The notes under the pieces were generated by a model. It searched no databases. It had not been told where the DNA came from and saw nothing but the letters and a program-made list of their open reading frames with translations. Made by a program: the position numbers and the translations under genes. This document shows positions 45,566-54,305 of a stretch of DNA of 64,000 nt, in pieces. The DNA lies in contig NZ_JBBKTT010000001.1 of the NCBI RefSeq assembly GCF_037892425.1, forward strand, positions 3,472,001 through 3,536,000, in the 5' to 3' direction. Source of the DNA: Lacibacter sp. H375. Lineage in GTDB: Bacteria; Bacteroidota; Bacteroidia; Chitinophagales; Chitinophagaceae. The stretch's first letter is position 1, and every line of letters begins with the position of its first letter.

Positions 45566-48500
45566 ATGCTTGTGCTAAAAAGGAATTTACCCTCTCACAT
45601 TGGCTTATTCTGCTTCTTGCTATTAATGAGCCTTAAGTCATTTTCACAAACAACTACTGTTAGCGGCACTGTTACAAATGCAGGAGATAATACGCCAGTA
45701 GCAGGAGTGTCAGTTGTTCAACAAGGTTCAGAAAAGGGAACCACAACCAACCAAAAGGGTTTTTTCAGCTTAAGTGTATCGGGAAGCAAACCTGTCCTCG
45801 TTTTTAGTAGTGTCGGGTTTCAGACTTTTACACTCGCATGGGATGGTTCATCGGCCATTGCGGTAAAGCTTGAGCCCGAAGTTGCTGCGTTGCAGGATGT
45901 GGTAGTGGTTGGTTATGGTACACAGAAAAAAGTAAACCAAACCGGCGCAACACAAACGTTGAAGTTTAGCGATGCAGTTAACCAACCTGTCAGTAATTCA
46001 GGTCAGTTAATGTATGGAAAATTTTCCGGCGTGCAAATTACCCAAGGCGGCGGGTTGCCGGGTGCTGATGGTTCAAGTGTGTTAATAAGAGGTTTGGGAA
46101 CATTCGGTTCATCTACTCCGTTAGTGGTAATTGATAATATACAGTATTCAGGATTAAATGAATTTAATAATCTGTCGCCTGCAGATATCGAATCGATTTC
46201 AGTATTAAAGGATGCAGCGGCCGGCGCTATCTACGGTGCACGTGCAGCAAACGGAGTAATTATTGTTACCACCAAAAAAGGTAAAAGTGGTGCGGGCACA
46301 GTTGTATATAACAGTTATTATGGTATTCAGGAGGCAACAGTGGTACCTAAATATTTAAACGCACCTGATTATGCAACATTAATCAACGAGAGAGATATTA
46401 ATCAAACCGGCCCAACAACTTCGTTAAGATATACGCTTGATGAAATTCAGGCAATGCAGGATGGAAATAAGCCTGACCAGTTTAGTAATACCAATTGGGC
46501 AAAAGAAATATTGCGAAGGGCTCCTATGCAAAATCATTACCTGGCATTTTCCGGCGGTGGACAAAATACAACTTACCGTTTGTCTGTTGGTTATTTTAAC
46601 CAGGAAGCGATTGTACGAGGTAAGTTTAAAACCGAACGGTTTAATCTCAGCTTTAACCTCAATTCACAAGTAAAGCCCTGGCTAAACATCAGCAACGTTA
46701 CAAATTCGTATTGGGCAAAAGTAATTGGACCTACGGGAGGATCAGATGCCATTTTAGGCGAAACAGGTATCATCAATCAATTCCAACGTTCGCATCCTGT
46801 TGTACCTGCTTATTATTCAAACGGAGAATATGGTTTTGTGGATGGTTCCTATTTAAAAGTAAATGCAGGTCCGCCAATCACCAATCCACTCAGACGTGGT
46901 GTGTTAGGCGATTATAAAGACAATGAATTGAATATTGCCGACAGGATTGCTGTAAAAGCTGACATCTTTAAAGGTCTTTCATTTGAAACCAGTGGAAGTG
47001 CGAATGTGCTGTTTGGCTACACATCAAATTTCACACCCACCAGTGATGTGAAAGATTGGGCAGGTAATATTGTTTCACAAAACTTAGTAAACTCTTTACG
47101 TAAGAGCAACCGCTTTAATTACCGGCTGTTAAATGAAAATATATTACGCTATGCCAAAAAGTTTGGCACTAGCCATGATCTTTCTGTATTAGCAGGCCAT
47201 TCAGTTATTTATAACCGCAGCAATGGGTTTACAGGTAATTTGGAAGGATTCCCAACAAATAATTTACAGGAGTTCAATGGAGGAGGTAATTTAAATCCAA
47301 ATGTATCAGGCAGTGCAAGTGTAGAAAAGCTGCAGTCTTTTTTTGGAAGAGTGAATTATATACTCAACGGAAAATATTTGTTTGAAGCGAATGTAAGAAG
47401 GGACGGTTCTTCAAAATTCGGACCGAATAATAAGTATGGAACTTTCCCCTCTGCATCAGCAGGCTGGAGAATAAGCGAAGAAAAATTCATATCGAAAATA
47501 AAATGGATTTCTGATTTAAAATTAAGAGCCAGTTGGGGAATCACCGGTAATGATAACATTGATAACAATCTCTACTCTCAAAACTATTCCGTTTCAGGCG
47601 ACTACTTTATTGGTAACACAATTGTAAGTACAGTGGCTTTAACGTCACTTGCAAATGAGAATATCCGTTGGGAAACAGTGGAGCAATACAATATTGGGTT
47701 GGATGCCGGTTTCTTCAGCAACCGCTTACAATTCACCGCCGATCATTTCAAACGCATAAGCACTGATCTTTTATACAGTAACTATCCCATTCCTGCTACG
47801 ATAGGCATATCAAGTTTAGGCGCACAAAACGCTGCTGATATGGTAAATGAAGGCACAGAGTTGAGTTTGAACTATCGGAACAAAAGCAGAAAATTAAACT
47901 ACAGCTTCGGTGCCAGTTTGAGTTTATTTAAAGACAATAAAGTGACCGGCCTGGGACAAGGCGGCAGAGAAACGATTGGTGCTGAAACAATCATAAGAGT
48001 AGGTGTTCCTTTTAATGCTTTATTCGGCTACCAGGTAATTGGTATTTTCCAAACTGCTGCTGAGGTTGCAGCCGCTCCCCGACAATTTGCAAATACCCGA
48101 ACAGCTCCCGGAGATTTTCAATATGCTGATCTGAATAAAGACGGTGTTATTAATGAAAGCGACCGGACTATTATTGGTAATCCATTCCCAAGATCGGTAT
48201 ACAGTGTTAATGGAAACCTGGATTATATGGGAATTGATTTCACTTTTACTGTGGAAGGTGTGGGAAGAATTGAACGGGTGTTGAATGATAACGGGCAGCG
48301 TGTAATGGAAGACAGCAGGAATAATGTACTCTCTTATTTGATTGACCGCTGGACTCCGGCTAATCCGTCCACTAAATATCCACGTGCAGGCGGGCAGAAT
48401 AATGCAGTTGTTTCTACTTTTTTTGTGGAAGATGTATCCTATACACGTTTAAGAAATGTAGAACTTGGTTATACATTGCCTGTTAAGCTGAGTGGTAAAT

Positions 48501-48658
48501 TCGGAATTTCCAAGTTGCGGTTTTATGTAAGCGGACAGAATTTACTCACCGTAACAAAGTTTGAAAATTTTGATCCTGAAAGACAAAGAGGCGGAAGTAC
48601 AGATCAAAACGCTCCGCTGTACAAAGTGTATACGTTTGGTTTAAATGTTAAATTTTAA
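45566..48658 (+). CDS. susC-like: SusC-like TonB-dependent outer-membrane transporter
   Basis: A 1030-residue outer-membrane transporter with a signal peptide ending KSFSQ. A carboxypeptidase-like regulatory domain (TVSGTVTNAGDNTPVAGVSV) precedes the plug (VVVGYGTQKKVNQTGATQTL, VLIRGLGTFGS) and a 22-strand barrel that closes with an aromatic C-terminus, LYKVYTFGLNVKF. The plug motif SVLKDAAAGAIYGARAANGVIIVTTKKG is typical of SusC proteins. It imports oligosaccharides in the TonB/ExbBD-driven manner with the SusD partner. I prefer the ATG at 45566 because it gives a normal signal peptide; a TTG at 45485 would add 27 residues. The gene lies 29 bases before susD. Confidence 0.92.
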   Translation: MLVLKRNLPSHIGLFCFLLLMSLKSFSQTTTVSGTVTNAGDNTPVAGVSVVQQGSEKGTTTNQKGFFSLSVSGSKPVLVFSSVGFQTFTLAWDGSSAIAVKLEPEVAALQDVVVVGYGTQKKVNQTGATQTLKFSDAVNQPVSNSGQLMYGKFSGVQITQGGGLPGADGSSVLIRGLGTFGSSTPLVVIDNIQYSGLNEFNNLSPADIESISVLKDAAAGAIYGARAANGVIIVTTKKGKSGAGTVVYNSYYGIQEATVVPKYLNAPDYATLINERDINQTGPTTSLRYTLDEIQAMQDGNKPDQFSNTNWAKEILRRAPMQNHYLAFSGGGQNTTYRLSVGYFNQEAIVRGKFKTERFNLSFNLNSQVKPWLNISNVTNSYWAKVIGPTGGSDAILGETGIINQFQRSHPVVPAYYSNGEYGFVDGSYLKVNAGPPITNPLRRGVLGDYKDNELNIADRIAVKADIFKGLSFETSGSANVLFGYTSNFTPTSDVKDWAGNIVSQNLVNSLRKSNRFNYRLLNENILRYAKKFGTSHDLSVLAGHSVIYNRSNGFTGNLEGFPTNNLQEFNGGGNLNPNVSGSASVEKLQSFFGRVNYILNGKYLFEANVRRDGSSKFGPNNKYGTFPSASAGWRISEEKFISKIKWISDLKLRASWGITGNDNIDNNLYSQNYSVSGDYFIGNTIVSTVALTSLANENIRWETVEQYNIGLDAGFFSNRLQFTADHFKRISTDLLYSNYPIPATIGISSLGAQNAADMVNEGTELSLNYRNKSRKLNYSFGASLSLFKDNKVTGLGQGGRETIGAETIIRVGVPFNALFGYQVIGIFQTAAEVAAAPRQFANTRTAPGDFQYADLNKDGVINESDRTIIGNPFPRSVYSVNGNLDYMGIDFTFTVEGVGRIERVLNDNGQRVMEDSRNNVLSYLIDRWTPANPSTKYPRAGGQNNAVVSTFFVEDVSYTRLRNVELGYTLPVKLSGKFGISKLRFYVSGQNLLTVTKFENFDPERQRGGSTDQNAPLYKVYTFGLNVKF

Positions 48659-48687
48659 TTGTAAATAATTAATATAAAAAGACTCAC

Positions 48688-50235
48688 ATGAAAAAATTAC
48701 TATTTCTTATTTCAATTGTTGCTTTTACGTCGTGTAAAAAAAGTTATTTGGAGAGCCCATCTCTCGGTAGCCTGGCAGCAGAAAATTTCTGGAAAACGGA
48801 AAGTGATGCATTGTTGGGTATACATGCCATTTATGATGCTTTGCAGGATCGCATCCAGTATAGCGGTAACCTAAATGGTTTTGCAGCCGCAGGTTTCCCC
48901 ATGTATGATTGTTTTGGCGATAATGTTTTTAATGCTACGGGTTGGCTGTTTGTAGGACCGGGTAATTATATGTTGGGCAATGTTGATCCTAATTACCAGT
49001 TATTTCAAACGCTGTGGGGATCGCTGTACAGGGGTATTGGCAGGGCAAATCTTGCGATTGAAAACATCCAGAAGATGCCGGAAACTGCAATCACTGCTCA
49101 GAAAAAAAATCAACTGCTGGCACAGGCTTATTTTCTAAGAGGGTTGTTTTACTCTCATATAGCTGTGTATTATGTGGAGGCACCACTTGTTTTAAAAGTG
49201 CAGACATTAGAAGAGGCGCTTGTGCCAAAAAATTCGTATCAGGAAATTTCAGATCAGGTGGTTAAAGACTTGAAATTTGCTGCAGATAATTTGCCTGTTT
49301 CTTATCCTGCTGCACAGTATGGTTATGCTACTAAGGGTGCTGCCCTGGGTATTTTGGCAAGATTTTATTTATACAATAAAGATTACCAGGGTGTGCTGGA
49401 TGCTACTTCAACTCTTTTGACTTTGGGCTATAGTTTGAATGGAAATTATGCTCAACTGTTTACTGAAGCTGGAGAATCGTCTAAAGAAATAATATTTGCA
49501 GTTCGGTTCAACCAGGATGTATCTAGTAATAATGAATTGTTTTCAGCAACTTTTTTAACCATTCCAAGGGTTGAATCTGCGCCAATGAAAAATTTAGTGA
49601 ATGAATACTATTGTACAGATGGTAAACCCATCACAACTTCTCCTTTGTACAATCCGGTTAGTCCCGGTTTAAACAGAGACCCCCGTTGCGGCGCAACAAT
49701 CTATTTCCCCGGGGATATTTTTCTTACAGATTTAAACAGGGCCTTTACAGGAAATACTGCAACCAAATTTGGACAACGCAAATATGTTAGAAGAGCTGCT
49801 TCTTCCACAGGTATTGCAGTTTCATCACCCGGAGGTCAGGATTTTATTGTACTTCGCTATGCAGATGTTTTATTAATGCGTGCAGAAGCATTTCTTGAAA
49901 CAAACCAGTTGTTGAATGTATATCCATTAATAAACCAGGTGAGAGCAAGGGTGTCAATGCCTTCAATTGAATCAGTTGAAGGAAGCGGCTTATCGCAAAC
50001 AGCATTGAGAGCAATTGTAAGACGTGAACGACGTGTGGAATTAGCTATTGAGGGTTTACGGTTTTTTGATTTAAAGAGGTGGGGTACTATGCAGGCCGCT
50101 TTTCAGGCAGTAGTTGCAGATGCAGTCCCGGGTTATGCTCCTACTTATCGTGGATTAAAATCTGAAACGTTTCCAATTCCAGTTACTGAGTTGAACGTTA
50201 ATAATAAACTTGTGCAAAATACCCCGTGGCAATAA
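48688..50235 (+). CDS. susD-like: SusD/RagB-family glycan-binding lipoprotein
   Basis: A 515-residue surface lipoprotein. The signal ends in the lipobox FTSC, followed by KKSYLESPS. The body has the SusD pattern of TPR helices (LLAQAYFLRGLFYSHIAVYY) and the C-terminal part ends with RRERRVELAIEGLRFFDLKRWG, a family hallmark. It binds the incoming glycan at the cell surface above the SusC barrel. It shares one transcript with susC (upstream, 29 bases) and the GH128 lipoprotein (downstream, 33 bases). A fragment related to this gene occurs at 51655. Confidence 0.92.
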   Translation: MKKLLFLISIVAFTSCKKSYLESPSLGSLAAENFWKTESDALLGIHAIYDALQDRIQYSGNLNGFAAAGFPMYDCFGDNVFNATGWLFVGPGNYMLGNVDPNYQLFQTLWGSLYRGIGRANLAIENIQKMPETAITAQKKNQLLAQAYFLRGLFYSHIAVYYVEAPLVLKVQTLEEALVPKNSYQEISDQVVKDLKFAADNLPVSYPAAQYGYATKGAALGILARFYLYNKDYQGVLDATSTLLTLGYSLNGNYAQLFTEAGESSKEIIFAVRFNQDVSSNNELFSATFLTIPRVESAPMKNLVNEYYCTDGKPITTSPLYNPVSPGLNRDPRCGATIYFPGDIFLTDLNRAFTGNTATKFGQRKYVRRAASSTGIAVSSPGGQDFIVLRYADVLLMRAEAFLETNQLLNVYPLINQVRARVSMPSIESVEGSGLSQTALRAIVRRERRVELAIEGLRFFDLKRWGTMQAAFQAVVADAVPGYAPTYRGLKSETFPIPVTELNVNNKLVQNTPWQ

Positions 50236-50268
50236 ACCACCTTATTTTTTTACATCTATTTATTAAAA

Positions 50269-51417
50269 ATGAAAACAATAATTATAAATATTTTATTACT
50301 GTCAGTTGTTTTTACAGCCTGTAAAAAAACAGAAGGTGATAAATACAATGGATTTCAGTCAAGCAACAATTTAACGATTGCTTCGGGCTTAAATATGGGA
50401 GAACAAAGAGTTACGTTAAGCCCAGATTCTATTTATTCAGATATTAATTCCGGCCCTTTGTTTAAAGCATTGCCTGCCGGTTTTGACAATAACATTGCGT
50501 CTTTTGATCTGCCGAAAGGTTATATGGTGGTTTTTGCAGAAAATAATGATGGCTCCGGCGAATCGTCCTGTTATGTAGCATCGAAAGCGCCTATCCGGCT
50601 TAATTTCTCGCCAAGGCTGAGAGATAAGGTTTCATATATACGCTATATACCAATCGATAATCCTTCAAAGAAAGGTGTTGCGTTTACAGATAGCAATGTG
50701 GTGAAACAATTTAATACTTCATGGTATTATGGCTGGAGTATAAACAGACCATCATTTGGACCAATGAATTTTATACCAATGACATGGGGCAAAGGAACTG
50801 CTACGGTGGCTGATGTAAATTATTTGGTGGGTAGAAAAGATATCAATCATTTATTGTCTTTTAATGAACCGGATAATTCCGGCCAGTCAAATATTGCCAG
50901 CATCGACACTGCCATTGCCAGGTACAGAATAATGATGCAAACCGGATTGAGATTAGGTTCTCCGGCTGTTGAACAGAATAACGCATTTGTTGCAGGTAAA
51001 TGGTTGCCCATGTTTATGGATTCTGCAAAAGCTAAAAAACTAAGAATCGATTATGTTTGTTTGCATTGGTACGATTGGGGGAATGAAAACAGCAATACAG
51101 GCGGTGATACGCTCGTTGCAGAGCAAGTGTTCACAAGGTTTAAAGCGTATGTTGAAAGAGCCAGGTTAACTTACCCTGATCAAAAATTATGGTTAACAGA
51201 GTATAATTGTAATCCAAGCAGAAATGCCCGTCCTAATCTGATAAAATATTTTATGCAGTTATCGTCTGAATGGCTGAATACTGTTCCATACGTAGAGCGG
51301 TATGCATATTTTCAAACACGCACAGGTGCTGTAGATGCAAACGGCAACTTGAATGATCTGGCAAAATTCTGGAATAGTTTGCCTTCTCCGCCTGTTTTTC
51401 CGGTAAACATTGATTAA
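50269..51417 (+). CDS. GH128-like glycosidase lipoprotein
   Basis: A 382-residue lipoprotein with the lipobox FTAC, therefore probably exposed on the cell surface next to SusC/D. Its catalytic domain matches that of the 2150-residue protein at 13643: Glu200 in LLSFNEPDN is the likely acid/base and Glu311 in WLTEYNCNPS the likely nucleophile; the surrounding HWYDWG and VERYAYFQ blocks are also shared. The resemblance to GH128 suggests endo-beta-1,3-glucanase activity, though the PUL context fits other beta-1,3-linked glycans equally well. It has none of the large C-terminal modules of its relative. A terminator follows its stop. Confidence 0.85.
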   Translation: MKTIIINILLLSVVFTACKKTEGDKYNGFQSSNNLTIASGLNMGEQRVTLSPDSIYSDINSGPLFKALPAGFDNNIASFDLPKGYMVVFAENNDGSGESSCYVASKAPIRLNFSPRLRDKVSYIRYIPIDNPSKKGVAFTDSNVVKQFNTSWYYGWSINRPSFGPMNFIPMTWGKGTATVADVNYLVGRKDINHLLSFNEPDNSGQSNIASIDTAIARYRIMMQTGLRLGSPAVEQNNAFVAGKWLPMFMDSAKAKKLRIDYVCLHWYDWGNENSNTGGDTLVAEQVFTRFKAYVERARLTYPDQKLWLTEYNCNPSRNARPNLIKYFMQLSSEWLNTVPYVERYAYFQTRTGAVDANGNLNDLAKFWNSLPSPPVFPVNID

Positions 51418-51443
51418 TTAAATCTTATTTGCTTATTTAAAAT

Positions 51444-51477
51444 AACCCCATAATCTATTATATGGGGTTGCTTTTTT
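51444..51477 (+). terminator. Terminator of the susCD-GH128 unit
   Basis: A 9-bp stem, AACCCCATA/TATGGGGTT (51444-51452 and 51461-51469), is followed by GC and six T. It lies 27 bases after the GH128 lipoprotein gene. Confidence 0.85.
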
Positions 51478-51654
51478 GTTCAGCTTCTGTAAACTTGTAT
51501 TTTCTTAATAAAAAGGAAAGGAATTATGTGAACGTTGTGGAGTGATAACATTTTATACTTGTTATCTAAACGAAAACGAGTTGTAATTGATAAATAATTT
51601 TTCTGTTGGTATTACTAGTTAAGTATTGGGAAACCCTGTTAGCTTTAATGTTTA

Positions 51655-51912
51655 TATGCAACCAAGTGTGCTGCACTTGGATTATTGGCAAGGTTTCATG
51701 TTTATAATAAAAATTATCAGTGTGTGCTGTATGCAACATCAACTTTGCTCATGCCGGGTTATAATTTAAATACCAGTTACGCACAGTTGTTTACCGAGCA
51801 AGATTTGCTGGTCAAGGTTGTGCGATGCCAAATGGTGGCTGGCCTCTCACATTTTATGGTCGGATATTGTAGAACTGTAAAAAGGTTTTTTGGTATGGAA
51901 AGTAGACGATAA
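51655..51912 (+). pseudogene. Decayed susD fragment
   Basis: Codons from 51655 onward (TKCAALGLLARFHVYNKNY) match the internal SusD segment TKGAALGILARFYLYNKDY of the intact gene at 48688 and stay similar through ATSTLLMPGYNLNTSYAQLFTE. After about 51803 the frame shifts: another frame gives a short plausible continuation (GQGCAMPNGGWPLTFYG) that ends at a stop near 51869. There is no start codon, no signal and no 5' or 3' part of a SusD gene. It is best read as a remnant of an older or duplicated SusCD unit. It is followed by its own hairpin terminator at 51933-51971. Confidence 0.75.
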
Positions 51913-51932
51913 TTATGATTGGATATAACTTA

Positions 51933-51971
51933 CAAAAGGGTTTCAATGTTTTTTACATTGAAACCTTTTGC
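51933..51971 (+). terminator. Hairpin terminator behind the susD relic
   Basis: A long stem, CAAAAGGGTTTCAATGT with ACATTGAAACCTTTTG, has a single bulged G and a short T loop. It probably ended the transcript of the lost susD-containing unit. Confidence 0.6.
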
Positions 51972-52049
51972 ATATAAATCCATTCTCAGATTCCATTATT
52001 TATATAAATAATAAGATGCAATAATGCTAAAATATTTAGTAATTCTGAT

Positions 52050-52057
52050 TATCTTTG
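52050..52057 (+). promoter_or_regulatory. Candidate -7 box of the imuA-imuB-dnaE2 cassette
   Basis: TATCTTTG fits TAnnTTTG exactly and ends 6 bases before the ATG at 52064, so the transcript could be nearly leaderless. No known SOS (LexA) box was recognised nearby. Confidence 0.45.
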
Positions 52058-52063
52058 TTTCAA

Positions 52064-52792
52064 ATGTTGCCGACAAGAGCTCATATTATTGCCCAACTGC
52101 AAAGGGATTTGTTGAAGATTACAGGTATTAAACCTGCAGGCAATTTTGAATCATTGCCTGCAGGTTTGGGCTTTTTAAAGAAACATCTGCCACAGGCAAC
52201 TTTTCCCCTCGGTGCAGTCCATGAATTTGTGAGTAGCAGTAATGAGAGTAATGCTGCTACCGAAGGCTTTGTGTCGGCATTAATGGGTACAGTAATTAAA
52301 ACGAATGTGGCAACAGTTTGGATCAGTTCCAAAAAAACATTATTTCCACCCGCATTGAAATTGTTTGGTATTGATCCAGACCGAATCATTTTTATCCACT
52401 TGCATAAGGAAAAGGATTTGCTGTGGACAATGGAAGAAGCCTTAAAATGTAATGGACTATCTGCGGTTGTTTGTGAATTGCAGGAGCTGAGTTTTACATC
52501 ATCACGCAGGTTTCAGTTAGCTGTTGAACAAAGTTTGGTAACAGGATTTATTCTGCGTGTCAATCCACGCAAATTAACAGCAACAGCGTGTGTCAGCCGC
52601 TGGCAAATTTCTTCATTAGCAAGTGAAGCAAGTGGTATGCCTGGAGTTGGTTATCCAAGGTGGAATGTGGAGTTATTAAAAATGCGAAATGGGAAACCGG
52701 GTTCATGGCAGGTTGAATGGAATGCAGATGCGTTTCGTTTGCATGAGAATTTCGCAGCAATTGAGTTTGAGCAACAAAAGAAAACGGGATGA
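52064..52792 (+). CDS. imuA: ImuA-like protein of the mutagenic repair cassette
   Basis: A 242-residue RecA-like accessory protein. The sequence FPLGAVHEFVSSSNESNAATEGFVSALMG and the strand VATVWISSKKTLFPPALKLFGIDPDRIIFIH are those of ImuA-type proteins, which resemble a truncated RecA and help recruit the error-prone polymerase. Walker A is degenerate, as is usual in the family. I chose the ATG at 52064; a TTG at 52055 would add three residues. The gene ends 1 base before imuB begins, and dnaE2 follows, so this is the standard three-gene operon. Confidence 0.8.
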   Translation: MLPTRAHIIAQLQRDLLKITGIKPAGNFESLPAGLGFLKKHLPQATFPLGAVHEFVSSSNESNAATEGFVSALMGTVIKTNVATVWISSKKTLFPPALKLFGIDPDRIIFIHLHKEKDLLWTMEEALKCNGLSAVVCELQELSFTSSRRFQLAVEQSLVTGFILRVNPRKLTATACVSRWQISSLASEASGMPGVGYPRWNVELLKMRNGKPGSWQVEWNADAFRLHENFAAIEFEQQKKTG

Positions 52793-52793
52793 G

Positions 52794-54293
52794 ATGGCGA
52801 AGCGATTTGTGGCGATATGGTTCCGTTATTTAAAAACGGATTGGTTTGTGCGTCGGGAAAAAACATTAAGTACAATTCCATTTGTACTAACCATTCCGGA
52901 TCATGGACGTATGCTGATTACTGCAGCAAATCAATTAGCAGAACAGGATGGTATTTATAAAGGCATGGTAGTGGCAGATGCAAGAGTGATTATTCCTTCA
53001 TTAAAAGTGTTGGATGATCTGCCTGGCTTACCTGAAAAACTATTGAAAGGGTTAGGCGAATGGTGCATCCGGTTTACACCTGTAGTAGCTATTGATTTAC
53101 CAGACGGACTTTTGCTCGATGTTTCAGGTTGCGCACATCTTTGGGGAGGAGAAAAATTATACCTGCAACATATCATTGATCGCTTATGGAGTTTAGGCTA
53201 TCATGTTCGTGCTTCAATGGCTGATACAATTGGCGCTGCTTGGGCTTTTGCACGATATGGAAGTAGCCCAACTATTATTGAATCAAACAAACAGGCAATA
53301 GCTTTACTTGCATTGCCACCAGAGTCTCTTCGATTGGAATCTGAGACTTTTGAACGTTTGCATACTTTAGGACTTCGAAATATTCAGCACTTTATCAACA
53401 TTCCACGTTCTGTTCTTCGTAGAAGATTTGGGGAAGCATTTATTCAGCGATTAAACCAGGCTTTAGGTTTTGAAGAAGAAATGATCATACCTGTTCAACC
53501 CATTGCCGTTTACTGCGAACGGTTGACTTGTCTTGAACCGATCACCACCTTAACCGGAATTGAAATTGCATTGCAACAGTTATTAGAAACTTTGTGCAAT
53601 AAACTTAAGAAAGAACAAAAAGGGTTACGCACAGCTTGTTTTAAATGCTATCGCATAGATGGGAAAACTGAAACAGTTGAAATAGGAACTAACCGGGCAA
53701 CAACAAATACACAGCATTTATTCAAACTGTTTGAATTAAAACTATCAACCATTGAACCTGCATTCGGTATTGAATTGTTTACGCTTGAAGCAAAGAAGAC
53801 AGAAGATGTCTGTTCATCTCAAATAACATTATGGCAACATCCTGCAGGTTTGAAGGATGCAGGTATAGCAGAATTGATGGATCGCATTGCAGGGAAACTT
53901 GGTGCACATACCATTCAACGTTATTTACCTGCTGAACATTACTGGCCTGAACGATCATTCAAATCAGCACAACATTTATTAGAAGCAAACACAACAACAT
54001 GGAAAGTTGACAGGCCAAGGCCATTGCAATTATTACCCTCACCTTCACCAATAGAAGTAACAGCACCTGTTCCTGATTATCCGCCCATGATGTTTCGTTA
54101 TAAAGGCACATTACATAAAGTTATAAAAGCAGATGGCCCGGAACGTATTGAACAGGAGTGGTGGTTACAGCAAGGACAGCATCGTGATTATTATTATGTG
54201 GAAGATGAAACCGGTTGTCGTTATTGGATATTTCGTTCAGGACATTACACCGATGAGTCGTATCAATGGTTTCTTCATGGGTTCTTTGCTTAA
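52794..54293 (+). CDS. imuB: ImuB, Y-family polymerase-like protein
   Basis: A 499-residue Y-family DNA polymerase homologue. The opening KRFVAIWFRYLKTDW and the block LLLDVSGCAHLWGGEKLY replace the catalytic acidic residues of active polymerases, as is typical for ImuB, which acts as a clamp-binding adaptor rather than a polymerase. The C-terminal half contains a little-finger-like region and a polar tail. It starts 1 base after imuA and ends 12 bases before dnaE2. An upstream in-frame ATG at 52689 would overlap imuA and is not preferred. Confidence 0.87.
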   Translation: MAKRFVAIWFRYLKTDWFVRREKTLSTIPFVLTIPDHGRMLITAANQLAEQDGIYKGMVVADARVIIPSLKVLDDLPGLPEKLLKGLGEWCIRFTPVVAIDLPDGLLLDVSGCAHLWGGEKLYLQHIIDRLWSLGYHVRASMADTIGAAWAFARYGSSPTIIESNKQAIALLALPPESLRLESETFERLHTLGLRNIQHFINIPRSVLRRRFGEAFIQRLNQALGFEEEMIIPVQPIAVYCERLTCLEPITTLTGIEIALQQLLETLCNKLKKEQKGLRTACFKCYRIDGKTETVEIGTNRATTNTQHLFKLFELKLSTIEPAFGIELFTLEAKKTEDVCSSQITLWQHPAGLKDAGIAELMDRIAGKLGAHTIQRYLPAEHYWPERSFKSAQHLLEANTTTWKVDRPRPLQLLPSPSPIEVTAPVPDYPPMMFRYKGTLHKVIKADGPERIEQEWWLQQGQHRDYYYVEDETGCRYWIFRSGHYTDESYQWFLHGFFA

Positions 54294-54305
54294 AAATTTA
54301 GAAGT

